Positions 6,662 through 16,162 of a stretch of 64,000 nt of DNA are shown one piece after another; within the stretch, counting starts at the first letter, position 1, and every line of letters begins with the position of its first letter. The stretch comes from Flavobacterium azooxidireducens (GTDB taxonomy: Bacteria > Bacteroidota > Bacteroidia > Flavobacteriales > Flavobacteriaceae), in NCBI RefSeq assembly GCF_023195775.1, contig NZ_CP096205.1, positions 1,178,001 to 1,242,000 on the forward strand, given 5' to 3'. The notes under the pieces were generated by a model, which had not been told where the DNA came from, did no database searches, and saw only the letters and a program-made list of their open reading frames with translations. Position numbers and translations under genes: made by a program.

Positions 6662-8458
6662 TTAATCATTCAACTTCAACACCGCCATAAACGCCTCTTG
6701 CGGAATCTCTACATTACCAACCTGACGCATTCTCTTTTTTCCTTTTTTCTGTTTTTCCAACAGTTTTCGTTTACGGGAAATATCTCCACCATAACATTTG
6801 GCGGTCACGTCTTTTCGCAACGCTTTAATCGTTTCACGAGCAATAATCTTCGCACCAATTGCCGCTTGAATCGGAATGTCAAACTGTTGTCTCGGAATCA
6901 ATTCACGCAGTTTTTCACACATTTTCTTACCAATATTATAGGCATTGTCTTCGTGAATCAAAGCCGACAAAGCATCCACCGATTGAGCATTCAACAACAC
7001 ATCTAATTTTACTAATTTTGACGTTCTCATCCCAATAGGTGAGTAGTCAAACGAAGCATATCCTTTAGAAACCGTTTTCAAACGGTCATAAAAATCAAAT
7101 ACAATTTCGGCCAACGGCATATCAAAATTCAACTCAACTCTTTCTGTCGTTAAATAGGTTTGATTCGTAATCACACCGCGTTTTTCAATACACAAACTCA
7201 TCACATTCCCCACAAAATCCGATTTGGTAATGATGGTTGCTTTGATATACGGTTCTTCCACACGGTCCAATTTAGATGGCTCCGGCAAATCGGAAGGATT
7301 GTTTACAATCAAAATTGTATCCGGTTCTTTCTTCGTGTATGCGTGATACGAAACGTTGGGAACCGTTGTAATCACAGTCATATCAAACTCACGCTCCAAA
7401 CGTTCCTGAATAATCTCCATATGCAACATTCCTAAAAATCCACAACGGAAACCAAAACCAAGAGCAGCAGAACTTTCCGGTAAAAACACCAACGACGCAT
7501 CGTTCAATTGTAATTTTTCCATCGAAGCTCGTAAATCTTCATAGTCTTCGGTGTCAACAGGATAAATTCCGGCAAAAACCATTGGTTTCACATCCTCAAA
7601 ACCTGTAATCATATTAGTAGTAGGGTTTTTAGCATCGGTCAATGTATCACCTACTTTTACTTCTTTTGCCTCTTTAATTCCCGAAATTAAATAGCCTACA
7701 TCACCGGTTGAAATCACATTTTTCGGAACTTGATTCAACTTCAACGTCCCAACTTCATCCGCAAAATATTCGTTTCCGGTGGCCATAAATTTAATCTTCT
7801 GACCTTTTTTAATTTCACCGTTTTTCACACGGAAAATTACTTCAATACCACGAAACGGATTGTAATGCGAGTCAAAAATCAACGCCTGCAACGGTTCATC
7901 AACATTTCCTTTTGGAGCGGGAATTTTTTCAATAATCGCAGCCAAAATATTTTCTACACCAAAACCGGTCTTACCCGACGCGTGAATAATATCCTCTAAT
8001 TTACAACCTAATAAATCAATAATATCGTCGCTCACTTCCTCCGGATTGGCACTTGGCAAATCCACTTTATTCAACACCGGAATAATTTCCAAGTCGTTTT
8101 CTAAAGCCAAATATAAATTGGAAATCGTTTGAGCCTGAATACTTTGTGCCGCATCCACAATCAACAAAGCCCCTTCACAAGCGGCAATGGATCGCGAAAC
8201 TTCATACGAAAAATCAACGTGTCCGGGCGTATCAATCAAATTCAAAATATATTTCTCGCCTTTGTATGTATATTCCATTTGAATCGCATGACTCTTAATC
8301 GTAATCCCACGTTCACGCTCCAAATCCATGTTGTCCAGTAACTGAGCCTTTTCCTCACGAGCCGTCACCGTTTGAGTAGCCCCCAATAAACGATCGGCCA
8401 ACGTACTTTTCCCGTGGTCAATGTGAGCAATAATGCAAAAATTTCGTATGTTCTTCAT
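6662..8458 (-). CDS. lepA: elongation factor 4 (LepA), ribosome-associated GTPase
   Basis: LepA acts on the ribosome, where it is linked to back-translocation and to efficient initiation or subunit biogenesis. The 598-residue length is standard. The G domain shows [15 protein letters not shown] (P-loop, about 11-25), the switch motif [17 protein letters not shown] and NKVDLP. The C-terminal LepA-specific domain follows, with [19 protein letters not shown] near the end. The gene is transcribed alone and ends in the hairpin at 6575-6602. Confidence 0.97.
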   Translation of the reverse strand: MKNIRNFCIIAHIDHGKSTLADRLLGATQTVTAREEKAQLLDNMDLERERGITIKSHAIQMEYTYKGEKYILNLIDTPGHVDFSYEVSRSIAACEGALLIVDAAQSIQAQTISNLYLALENDLEIIPVLNKVDLPSANPEEVSDDIIDLLGCKLEDIIHASGKTGFGVENILAAIIEKIPAPKGNVDEPLQALIFDSHYNPFRGIEVIFRVKNGEIKKGQKIKFMATGNEYFADEVGTLKLNQVPKNVISTGDVGYLISGIKEAKEVKVGDTLTDAKNPTTNMITGFEDVKPMVFAGIYPVDTEDYEDLRASMEKLQLNDASLVFLPESSAALGFGFRCGFLGMLHMEIIQERLEREFDMTVITTVPNVSYHAYTKKEPDTILIVNNPSDLPEPSKLDRVEEPYIKATIITKSDFVGNVMSLCIEKRGVITNQTYLTTERVELNFDMPLAEIVFDFYDRLKTVSKGYASFDYSPIGMRTSKLVKLDVLLNAQSVDALSALIHEDNAYNIGKKMCEKLRELIPRQQFDIPIQAAIGAKIIARETIKALRKDVTAKCYGGDISRKRKLLEKQKKGKKRMRQVGNVEIPQEAFMAVLKLND

Positions 8459-8480
8459 CTTCGTTTAATTCAAATTTTTT

Positions 8481-8591
8481 GGGCGTTCCCCAAGGGTCGG
8501 GCTTTCCGTTCCAAGTCCTCGTCACGGTTTCGCTATCGCTACACCGTTCCTGTGGGCTTTCCACTGCAATCCCTAACGCAAACCCTGCTCC
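8481..8591. repeat. dispersed repeat, short variant, copy 2
   Basis: It shares the outer parts of the five-copy family (GGGCGTTCCCC, GGGTCGGGCTTTCCG, CAAGTCCTCG, GGGCTTTCCACT, CCCTAACGCAA) but lacks the central GAAGCTC core, which is replaced by about 40 unrelated bases. Confidence 0.6.
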
Positions 8592-8642
8592 TTAGAGAAT
8601 TGTGTGCAAATATAAAGCAAAGTTTTGGATTTTAAAGATGTT

Positions 8643-8675
8643 AAACCTGACAGGTTTTGAAAACCTGTCAGGTTT
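8643..8675. repeat. palindromic REP-like hairpin
   Basis: AAACCTGACAGGTTTT-G-AAAACCTGTCAGGTTT forms a 16-bp stem. A near-identical element lies at 59805-59837. Confidence 0.75.
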
Positions 8676-8688
8676 AGACATAGCTCAT

Positions 8689-8719
8689 TTTGCAAACCCC
8701 ACCTGTTTCCCTATCTTTG
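8689..8719 (+). promoter_or_regulatory. consensus promoter of dus
   Basis: TTTG (8689-8692), 19 bases, then TATCTTTG (8712-8719) is a full match to the Bacteroidota promoter pattern, 13 bases before the dus ATG. Confidence 0.75.
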
Positions 8720-8732
8720 CAAAAAAAATTCA

Positions 8733-9725
8733 ATGCCAAAAATCGGAAACATCATCTTACCCGACTTTCCCTTACTTCTTGCTCCAATGGAAGATGTGAG
8801 TGATCCGCCGTTTCGTCGCTTATGCAAATTGCACGGAGCCGATTTGATGTATTCTGAATTTATTTCATCCGAAGGCTTGATTCGTGATGCGATGAAAAGC
8901 AAAATGAAACTTGATATTTTTGATTACGAACGTCCGGTTGGAATCCAAATTTTTGGTGGTGACGAAGAAGCAATGGAAATGTCTGCCAAAATTGTGGATA
9001 CCGTTCAACCCGATTTAGTAGATATTAATTTTGGTTGCCCGGTTAAAAAAGTCGTTTGCAAAGGAGCCGGTGCGGGAGTTTTAAAAGATGTTGATTTAAT
9101 GGTTCGATTGACCAAAGCCGTCATCAAAGGAACGAATCTTCCGGTAACAGTAAAAACCCGTTTAGGTTGGGATGAAAATTCCATCAACATTGATGAAGTC
9201 GCTGAACGTTTACAAGACATTGGTGTGCAAGCGTTAACCGTTCACGCAAGAACGCGTGCTCAAATGTATAAAGGTCATTCTGATTGGTCGCACATTGCTC
9301 GTGTAAAAAACAATCCGAGAATTACGATGCCCATTTTTGGAAACGGTGACATCGATTCACCCGAAAAAGCTTTGGAATACAAAAATAAATATGGTTTGGA
9401 TGGAATGATGATTGGCCGTGCCGCCATTGGTTATCCTTGGATTTTTAACGAAATCAAACATTATTTCAGAACAGGCGAACATTTACCTGAACCCACGATG
9501 AAAGACCGCATTGAAGCCGCCCGAAATCACTTAATTTGGTCAATGGATTGGAAAGGCGAACGCGTTGGAATTTTTGAAATGCGTCGTCATTATACCAATT
9601 ATTTCAAAGGTATTCACGGATTCAAAGAATACAAACAAAAATTAGTTACAACCGATGGAGCAATGCCGTTAATGGCACTTTTTGAAGAAATTGCTGAAGT
9701 ATATGCTAATTATCAGACGGTTTAA
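8733..9725 (+). CDS. dusB: tRNA-dihydrouridine synthase
   Basis: This FMN enzyme reduces specific uridines in tRNA to dihydrouridine. The TIM-barrel of 330 residues opens with LLAPMEDVSDPPFRRLC. The catalytic cysteine sits in DINFGCPVKKV (about 97-107), followed by GAGAGVLKD. The RNA- and FMN-binding residues lie in VKTRLGWD, TVHARTR and GNGDIDSPE. The family is certain; the DusB subgroup is the usual one in Bacteroidota. A consensus promoter lies directly upstream. Confidence 0.93.
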   Translation: MPKIGNIILPDFPLLLAPMEDVSDPPFRRLCKLHGADLMYSEFISSEGLIRDAMKSKMKLDIFDYERPVGIQIFGGDEEAMEMSAKIVDTVQPDLVDINFGCPVKKVVCKGAGAGVLKDVDLMVRLTKAVIKGTNLPVTVKTRLGWDENSINIDEVAERLQDIGVQALTVHARTRAQMYKGHSDWSHIARVKNNPRITMPIFGNGDIDSPEKALEYKNKYGLDGMMIGRAAIGYPWIFNEIKHYFRTGEHLPEPTMKDRIEAARNHLIWSMDWKGERVGIFEMRRHYTNYFKGIHGFKEYKQKLVTTDGAMPLMALFEEIAEVYANYQTV

Positions 9726-9742
9726 ATGGATAATAATTTATT

Positions 9743-10474
9743 ATGAAAAACAAATTACTTTTATTATTTATTTTATTTATCGCATGTAATAAAAAAGAAG
9801 CAGTCGAATACAATAATATTAGCTTTTCAGAATTCATTACTTTCCAAGAAAATGCTATTTTAAATCATTCTGTATCAGCAACAACACAAAAACTTTTTTT
9901 AAATTTTAATTCTAATATTTCAAGAGAAGAATTTGAAAGGCTAGCAAAATTAAATATTGATAAAGAAACATTATTACAAAGAAATGATACTTTAATTTTT
10001 CCTTTTCTAATACATGATAGACCCTCCGATTTTGGAAATAGCTTCGAACTGTACCCAACCTTTTCTTCCAATAAATTAAAAGCCATATCATTAAGATCTA
10101 ATGGCTTCTTGTATGATAATTATGGAGACTATAATCCAGAAAGGAATTATTTCAATTATTTACAATTATTGGAAAAAAAATATGGCAAACCCCTCTTAGA
10201 AATGAATTCAGAACATTCAAACCGAGCTTTTTGGATTAATAATAACCTTGTTATACATATTTGGGAAAATTTCAACTTAAATCCTTTACAAAAAGACCAT
10301 AGTAATGATTTTATAAAATTTGGTTTATATTATTCAGATTTAATGTACGAAAAACAAAAAGTTAAAGAATTACGTGAAAAAGAAATTCAAATGGAAAGAA
10401 ATAATTTGGATTTAAATAATAGAATTCAAGATAGCTTAAGAATTAGGGACAGTATATCAACTCTTGCATTTTAG
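9743..10474 (+). CDS. predicted lipoprotein of unknown function
   Basis: The 243-residue product opens with a lipoprotein signal peptide, LLLLFILFIAC, with the lipidated Cys at position 15. The mature protein has no domain I recognise. A charged helix (about 210-240), KELREKEIQMERNNLDL, suggests a coiled coil at the C-terminus. It starts 17 bases after the dus stop and may share its transcript. It probably sits in the envelope facing the periplasm. Base composition is more AT-rich than dus. Confidence 0.65.
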   Translation: MKNKLLLLFILFIACNKKEAVEYNNISFSEFITFQENAILNHSVSATTQKLFLNFNSNISREEFERLAKLNIDKETLLQRNDTLIFPFLIHDRPSDFGNSFELYPTFSSNKLKAISLRSNGFLYDNYGDYNPERNYFNYLQLLEKKYGKPLLEMNSEHSNRAFWINNNLVIHIWENFNLNPLQKDHSNDFIKFGLYYSDLMYEKQKVKELREKEIQMERNNLDLNNRIQDSLRIRDSISTLAF

Positions 10475-10597
10475 TTAAAAACTGTTCAACAAAATCATGG
10501 TAAGCTTATTTATATAGGTTTTTTTGTTCTCGCTCCGCTCAATTTATCTAAACCCTAGAATTAGTCTATCTGACTTATATGGTTAAAAATAAAAAGG

Positions 10598-12025
10598 TTA
10601 CACCACCATTTTTTTCCACTTCCCTTTTTTATACAAAATATAACCGGCAATGGTAATGCACGTTTCTGCTATCGGAACCGCCATAAAAACTCCGGTTGGA
10701 CCCATTTTTAAAAACTTCGCTAAAAAATAAGCCAACGGAATTTGAAACAACCAAAACCCAAAGAAGTTAATTTTTGTAGGTGTCCACGTATCTCCCGCAC
10801 CGTTAAATGCATTGATTAGCACCATTCCGATTCCATAAAAAACATAGCCTAAACTCATAATTTGAATGGCTTCTACAGCAATATCCAAAACTGCTTTATC
10901 ATTTGTAAATAAAGTAATAATCGGGCGGGCGGCGGTTAACGTGACAATCATAATAATTCCCATAAAAATCACATTGTATTTTGCGGTAACCATCACTGAT
11001 TTTTCGGCACGTTCAATTTGTTTTGCTCCTAAATTCTGACCCACCAAAGTGGCGGCAGCACTGCTCAATCCCCATGCGGGAAGAATGAAAAACATCATAA
11101 TCCGAAGAGCGGTTTGATAACCCGCTGAACCAACGTCTCCTCCGGTTGTGGCGACAAGGTTTGCCATAAAAATCCAACTGCACGAAGCAATCACAAATTG
11201 CAAAACGCCGGGTGCAGCAATTTTAACTAACGCTTTTATCTGATCAAAATCAGGAGTTATGTAAGCAACCATCATTTTGATAACACCTTTACCGTTGAAG
11301 AGATGATACATTTGATAGATAACGCCAATACTTCTTCCAATTGTAGTCGCAATAGCAGCTCCGGTTAAACCATAAGCCGGAATAGAACCCCAACCGTTAA
11401 TCAAAATTGGATCTAAAATAATATTACAACCATTCGCCAACATCAAACTTTTCATCGCAATAGCAGCATTTCCGGCACCACGAAAAATTCCGTTGATTAG
11501 GAAAAGTAACATAATGGAAACGCTTCCTCCCATCATAATTTGAACAAACGAAGTTCCGTAAATGGCTGATTCTTGCGAAGAACCCATCCAAATTAAAATA
11601 TCGGTGGCATAAATGATTCCGAAAATGCTGAGAATGGTATTTACAGCAACAGCAATTAGTATCGCCTGCATACCAGCTTTTGCCGCAGCAACCGGATCTT
11701 TTTCGCCAATTCTTCGGGCAACAACCGCTGTGGCTGCCATACTGATTCCGATAGCTAATGAATAAATTATAGTAAGAACAGATTCGGTTAATCCAACGGT
11801 TTGAACAGCAAAGCTGCTGTTTTCCAAGTGACCGACAAAGTACAAATCGACTAAAGCAAAAACCGATTCCATCATCATTTCCAACACCATCGGAATAGCA
11901 AGCAGAATAACGGCGGTTTTTATTTTTCCGGAAGTATAATCAAAATCGGCTTCGCCTTTTAAAGCCATTTTTATAGTAGAAAAGATACGTGAAAACATAC
12001 CCTTTGATAGTTTATTTTCTGTCAT
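10598..12025 (-). CDS. MATE-family multidrug/sodium antiporter
   Basis: A 475-residue inner-membrane protein with about 12 transmembrane helices arranged as two homologous halves. The first begins after a cytosolic N-terminus, with AVILLAIPMVLEMMMESVFALVDLYFVGHL, and the second near APGVLQFVIASCSWIFMANLVATTGGD. These are the characteristic starts of MATE repeats. Members export drugs or metabolites in exchange for Na+ or H+. It is transcribed alone; the substrate cannot be told from sequence. Confidence 0.9.
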   Translation of the reverse strand: MTENKLSKGMFSRIFSTIKMALKGEADFDYTSGKIKTAVILLAIPMVLEMMMESVFALVDLYFVGHLENSSFAVQTVGLTESVLTIIYSLAIGISMAATAVVARRIGEKDPVAAAKAGMQAILIAVAVNTILSIFGIIYATDILIWMGSSQESAIYGTSFVQIMMGGSVSIMLLFLINGIFRGAGNAAIAMKSLMLANGCNIILDPILINGWGSIPAYGLTGAAIATTIGRSIGVIYQMYHLFNGKGVIKMMVAYITPDFDQIKALVKIAAPGVLQFVIASCSWIFMANLVATTGGDVGSAGYQTALRIMMFFILPAWGLSSAAATLVGQNLGAKQIERAEKSVMVTAKYNVIFMGIIMIVTLTAARPIITLFTNDKAVLDIAVEAIQIMSLGYVFYGIGMVLINAFNGAGDTWTPTKINFFGFWLFQIPLAYFLAKFLKMGPTGVFMAVPIAETCITIAGYILYKKGKWKKMVV

Positions 12026-12178
12026 TTTTAATAAAGATTAAGTGAATAAAAATTTATCTGAAAGAACTTTCAGATTAAATTAAAGCGAGAAGAACGTCTT
12101 TATACGAAATAAGGACAAAAAAATACTATCATATTCTTGAAGTGAAGTACAAATATAAATTATTTTATAAAACGGAGA

Positions 12179-13378
12179 CTATTCCAACAATTTTTTATTG
12201 ACGCGGCTGCTGGCAATCCATGAGGCAAGAAATCCTAAAACGGCAATGGTAGCAATCACAATCAATACATTTGCAAACGAAAACCGAACCGGATAGGCCA
12301 TGCTTTGGTTAATCATAATAAAACCAAATTGTTGTTGAAGAAGCGTAACAATAATTCCTAAAACTAAACCAATCAAACATCCTAGGAAGCAAATTAGAAA
12401 CCCTTGATAAAGGAAAACTTTTCTCAAATCTTCTATATCAGAACCTAAATTGAATAAGGTTTTTAAATTTGATTTTTTTTCAATAATTATCATAATCAAA
12501 GCCCCGACTAATGTGAAAAGCGTGACTGTAATTACCAACGAAAAAATAAGATACAAAACCAAATTTTCGGTATTCAACATTTTATAGAGCGATTCATTCA
12601 GTTGAGCTCTGTTTTTGATGACGACATTGTTTTGCAGAATTTTTTCCAATGAAGCAATAACGTCAGATTCGTCTGCATTCGGTTTGAGTTTTAACTCAAT
12701 TCCGGAAATTTGATTGGACTTATAAGCCAATAATTCCTGCACAATACTTAAATCGGCAAAAACATATTTCTGATTGAGTTCTTCATTGATGTAATAAAAT
12801 CCCACCGGAACTAAAACGGAACGGTTAAAAGCTCCATCCGGCGAATCAATCGTGCCTTTTCCCGGTTTGGGAACAAAGGTTTCAAAAACATTCACCAAAT
12901 CAAATAATCCCATGGAAAGCTTCTGACTAATGCCGTGACCAACTACAACTTCTTCGGAATCTTCTTCAATCCATTGACCTTGAAAAATAGTTTTTTCGAC
13001 TTGGTTTACTTGATTAAAATTTTTATCAACTCCTTTAATGTTAGCTAATAAATCTTTTCCGTTAAAGGTAAAAAGTGCTCTTTCTTCAATGATTTTGCTA
13101 AAATGTGCAACACCTTCGAGTTTACTAATTTCGGTTTCTTGTTGGGGACTGATTAAGATGGTTTTTCCGGTTTTTGCAACCGCTTTTAAATCCGGATCAA
13201 AATCATTTGAAAAAGACAAGCTGAAATCTTTTAATCCACTAAAAACCGACATTACCACAAACAAAGCCATGGTTCCTACAATTATCCCCACCGATGCGAT
13301 GAGTGTAATAATGTTTATGGCAGTGTTTTTACTACCACTAAATAAGTAACGTTTGGCTATGTAAAGCGGAAATTTCAC
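12179..13378 (-). CDS. LolC/LolE-type lipoprotein-releasing ABC permease
   Basis: A 399-residue permease of the MacB/FtsX superfamily. The N-terminal helix (IAKRYLFSGSKNTAINIITLIASVGIIVGTMAL) carries the family's short motif. A large periplasmic domain follows (about 45-265), then three helices at the C-terminus (from about 272), including LVGALIMIIIEKKSNLKTLFNLGSD. Its likely role is extracting outer-membrane lipoproteins from the inner membrane with a LolD-type ATPase that is not encoded here. It begins one base after the rbfA stop, so the two are co-transcribed. Confidence 0.85.
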   Translation of the reverse strand: MKFPLYIAKRYLFSGSKNTAINIITLIASVGIIVGTMALFVVMSVFSGLKDFSLSFSNDFDPDLKAVAKTGKTILISPQQETEISKLEGVAHFSKIIEERALFTFNGKDLLANIKGVDKNFNQVNQVEKTIFQGQWIEEDSEEVVVGHGISQKLSMGLFDLVNVFETFVPKPGKGTIDSPDGAFNRSVLVPVGFYYINEELNQKYVFADLSIVQELLAYKSNQISGIELKLKPNADESDVIASLEKILQNNVVIKNRAQLNESLYKMLNTENLVLYLIFSLVITVTLFTLVGALIMIIIEKKSNLKTLFNLGSDIEDLRKVFLYQGFLICFLGCLIGLVLGIIVTLLQQQFGFIMINQSMAYPVRFSFANVLIVIATIAVLGFLASWIASSRVNKKLLE

Positions 13379-13379
13379 T

Positions 13380-13772
13380 TTAAGATTTCTTTCTTTTTTC
13401 TAAAAGATCAGGATTTTCAATCGGATTTACATCGCCAGTTAATGCTTTATCTATTTTTTCGATATAATCCAATGAGTCATCAATGTAGAAAGTTAAGTTG
13501 GGCACTTTGCGTAATTGAAGTTTTACACGTTGCGATAAATCATGTTTAATTAAAGGTGTATTCGATTTGATTGCAGCTAAAATTTCCGGACCTTTTTCGG
13601 TTGGAAAAACGCTTAAATATACTTTTGCCACCGATAAATCAGTTGTAACAGAAACTTTTGAAACAGAAATAATCAAATTTGAAATTCCGTTTTTACGCAC
13701 TTCGCCTTGCAAAATATCAACTAAATCATTCTGTAAAACGCTCCCTATTTTTTTTTGTCTATTTGTTTCCAT
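13380..13772 (-). CDS. rbfA: ribosome-binding factor A
   Basis: A 130-residue KH-fold protein needed for late maturation of the 30S subunit and processing of the 16S rRNA 5' end. The family pattern is visible in RQKKIGSVLQNDLVDILQ at the N-terminus, VSVTTDLSVAKVYLSVFP (about 40-57) and LRKVPNLTFYIDDSLDYIEKIDKAL near the C-terminus. It is the first gene of a two-gene unit with the Lol-type permease downstream. Confidence 0.92.
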   Translation of the reverse strand: METNRQKKIGSVLQNDLVDILQGEVRKNGISNLIISVSKVSVTTDLSVAKVYLSVFPTEKGPEILAAIKSNTPLIKHDLSQRVKLQLRKVPNLTFYIDDSLDYIEKIDKALTGDVNPIENPDLLEKRKKS

Positions 13773-13882
13773 GATGCAAAAGTACAGATTTTTGTGAGTA
13801 TTTGAATTGTAATTAGTTCCACTTCTAATTAATTTATCGAATCTTTAGGAATAAGTTAGAAAATTTATAAATTTCAACTTCT

Positions 13883-13890
13883 TATCTTTG
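13883..13890 (+). promoter_or_regulatory. -7 box of the cystathionine synthase/lyase gene
   Basis: TATCTTTG, a consensus -7 element, lies 16 bases before the ATG at 13907. No good -33 element is visible. Confidence 0.55.
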
Positions 13891-13906
13891 CACAAATAAA
13901 TAAATT

Positions 13907-15052
13907 ATGAAGTTCAACACAAAAGTTATACATGGTGGTCAACACCATGATCCAAGCACAGGAGCAGTAATGCCTCCGGTTTATAACACGTCTACTTTTG
14001 CACAAAAAAGTCCGGGTGTTCCCATTAATCATTATGAATACAGTAGAGCGGCCAATCCAACTCGTCAAGCATTGGAAGATGCGTTGGCAAGTATTGAAAA
14101 TGGTGTTCGCGGTTTAGCCTTTGCTTCCGGTTTGGCAGCAACAGATTCCGTTTTAAAATTATTAAAACCCGGCGACGAAGTAATTGCAATGGATGATTTA
14201 TACGGCGGAACGTACCGTATGTTCTCTCGTATTTATCAAGATTTTGGTATCAAATTCCATTTTGTTGATATGAATAATTTGGAGAAATTTCAATCCTTAA
14301 TAAATTCAAACACAAAATTAGTTTGGGTTGAAACACCTACTAATCCGTTGATGAAATTAGCTGATATTGCTGCTATCGCTAAAATTACAAATGAAAAGAA
14401 AATCCTTTTTGCAGTAGATAACACCTTTGCTACACCCTATCTTCAAAAACCATTGGATTTAGGTGCGGATATTGTGATGCATTCGGCAACCAAATATTTA
14501 GGAGGTCATTCTGATGTGATTGCCGGAGCTTTGATTGTAAAAGATGCAGAATTAGGTGAGAAATTACACTTTGCACAATTTGCAACCGGAGGAACATTAG
14601 GTCCACAAGACAGTTATATGGTGCTACGAGGAATTAAAACCTTGCACCTAAGAGTACAAAGACATTGTGAAAACGGAATGAAAGTAGCCGAATTTTTAAG
14701 CAATCATCCTGAAGTAGAAAAGGTATTTTATCCCGGTTTACCAGACCATCCATTTCATGCAATTGCTAAAAAACAAATGATTGGCGGTTTTGGTGGAATG
14801 GTTTCTTTTACATTCAAATCAGGTAAAAAAGCAGACTCTATTTCGTTCTTAGAAAAACTAAAAGTATTCACTTTAGCAGAATCATTAGGTGGAGTTGAAT
14901 CGTTGGCCAATCATCCGGCTTTGATGACACATGCATCTATACCTGAAGAAAAAAGAAAAGAGATTGGAATTTCAGACGATTTAGTTCGTCTAAGTGTTGG
15001 AGTAGAAGACATTGATGATTTATTAGCCGATATTGAACAGGCATTCAGATAA
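13907..15052 (+). CDS. cystathionine gamma-synthase / gamma-lyase family PLP enzyme
   Basis: A 381-residue Cys/Met-metabolism PLP enzyme of the cystathionine gamma family. The PLP lysine is K196 in SATKYLGGHSD. The phosphate-binding YSRAANPTRQALE (45-57) and FASGLAATDSVL (72-83) and the VETPTNPLMKLADI segment (141-154) are all intact. Such enzymes make cystathionine from an activated homoserine or cleave it. The sequence alone does not separate synthase (MetB) from lyase, so no symbol is given. The gene is transcribed alone, from a consensus -7 box to a strong terminator. Confidence 0.9.
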   Translation: MKFNTKVIHGGQHHDPSTGAVMPPVYNTSTFAQKSPGVPINHYEYSRAANPTRQALEDALASIENGVRGLAFASGLAATDSVLKLLKPGDEVIAMDDLYGGTYRMFSRIYQDFGIKFHFVDMNNLEKFQSLINSNTKLVWVETPTNPLMKLADIAAIAKITNEKKILFAVDNTFATPYLQKPLDLGADIVMHSATKYLGGHSDVIAGALIVKDAELGEKLHFAQFATGGTLGPQDSYMVLRGIKTLHLRVQRHCENGMKVAEFLSNHPEVEKVFYPGLPDHPFHAIAKKQMIGGFGGMVSFTFKSGKKADSISFLEKLKVFTLAESLGGVESLANHPALMTHASIPEEKRKEIGISDDLVRLSVGVEDIDDLLADIEQAFR

Positions 15053-15057
15053 AAACA

Positions 15058-15092
15058 AAAATCCCGTCAGCAAAAAGTTGACGGGATTTTTT
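15058..15092. terminator. bidirectional Rho-independent terminator
   Basis: AAAATCCCGTCA / TGACGGGATTTT forms a 12-bp stem with T runs on both strands, between two convergent genes. Confidence 0.9.
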
Positions 15093-15107
15093 ATACTATA
15101 AAATCGA

Positions 15108-15902
15108 TTAATCTAAGTAATAAATGTAACCTACATTTAGCCACACTAACCAATCGTTTGCTTTATTTTCTGTGTAAACTTGTGGATTCGGATTTAAACC
15201 ATCAACCCAGTTAGAAAAATAATATTGCCAACGTAAATCAATCATTAAATCAGAAAGTACCGTTAATTTATATCGTGTTCCAACACTCGCTACAACAGAC
15301 CAAACTGTTCCGCTTTCGTTGGTTACACCATCGATATATTTTACCGGAGTAACTTCCAACAATTGTCCAAGACCTAGACCTAACTCAGAATAAGCTTCTG
15401 GTTTGAAATAACTAAATTGTCCACCTAAACTCACAAATGGTGCAAGTTTTCCGGGCGTTGAAGAAAATTCTCTGATACTTAATGGAAAATATTCTAACTG
15501 CATTCCAATATTGGTTACAGCTGTGCTTCCTTTCATTGCTCTAAGTTGTTGAGCCTTTATAGATGTTTTGTTGTCATCAACCCATTTTCCATAATGCTCA
15601 AGGTTAGTCTTGTTATAAGAAAGCTCGCTTCTTACTTTGAAATGGTCATTAAAATAAGTTGGTGTTGCATAACAGTTACAATCTGCTCGGTAAGAGAAAT
15701 TCATGTAGTGAATAATTCCAATACCAAAACCTGTATTTCCAAAATTTGTTTCGCCGTCGCCTCGCACACCATAATCGGATTGAAAAGCAACAGGTCCAAC
15801 AATCGCACCAACTTCATGCGAAAAACCAAATTGTGCTTTAACTGCATTGTTAAAACCAAGTACTAGCAATAAGGTAATTATAAGATATTTGGGCATTTGC
15901 AT
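15108..15902 (-). CDS. THC0290_0291-like outer-membrane/envelope protein
   Basis: The 264-residue product has a Sec signal peptide (cleavage near KAQ-FG, about residue 24). The mature part is rich in alternating aromatic beta-strands ending in YIYYLD, typical of a small outer-membrane beta-barrel. The conserved opening HEVGAIVGPVAFQSDYGVRG and the phrase NFSYRADCNCY match, from memory, the Flavobacteriaceae family called THC0290_0291, whose function is unknown. It is transcribed alone, convergent with the cystathionine gene. Confidence 0.75.
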   Translation of the reverse strand: MQMPKYLIITLLLVLGFNNAVKAQFGFSHEVGAIVGPVAFQSDYGVRGDGETNFGNTGFGIGIIHYMNFSYRADCNCYATPTYFNDHFKVRSELSYNKTNLEHYGKWVDDNKTSIKAQQLRAMKGSTAVTNIGMQLEYFPLSIREFSSTPGKLAPFVSLGGQFSYFKPEAYSELGLGLGQLLEVTPVKYIDGVTNESGTVWSVVASVGTRYKLTVLSDLMIDLRWQYYFSNWVDGLNPNPQVYTENKANDWLVWLNVGYIYYLD

Positions 15903-16106
15903 ATATTTTAAATGACAATTCTCGACAAATATATAAAAACATACTTCACTTGTAAAATAAAATGAAAAAATACTTGTATATATACGAAAAAAACTAAAAT
16001 TTGTTTTAAATGTTATGATTTATTGTTGAATTTATCTTGATTTCTTAACAAAAAAATAAATCTACTGAGAATATAAAAAAAATTATACCGATATTTTAAT
16101 AAAATG

Positions 16107-16114
16107 TATATTTG
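16107..16114 (+). promoter_or_regulatory. -7 box of gdhA
   Basis: TATATTTG matches TAnnTTTG exactly, 49 bases before the gdhA ATG. Confidence 0.6.
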
Positions 16115-16125
16115 TCGCAACAAAC

Positions 16126-16137
16126 GAAAACGTTTTC
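16126..16137. promoter_or_regulatory. palindrome in the gdhA leader, LacI-operator-like
   Basis: GAAAACGTTTTC is a perfect 12-bp palindrome, close to the TGnAAnCGnTTnCA operators of LacI/GalR-family regulators. It sits just after the expected transcription start. A second symmetry, AACGTTTT-CAT-AAAACGTT, overlaps it at 16129-16147. Regulation by such a protein is inferred. Confidence 0.4.
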
Positions 16138-16162
16138 ATAAAACGTTATTAAACTAATAATC

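Noticed and set aside
13038..13349. 103-codon frame antisense to the Lol-type permease
   Set aside because: It is a reading-frame shadow of a well-supported gene and has no start signal or family features.
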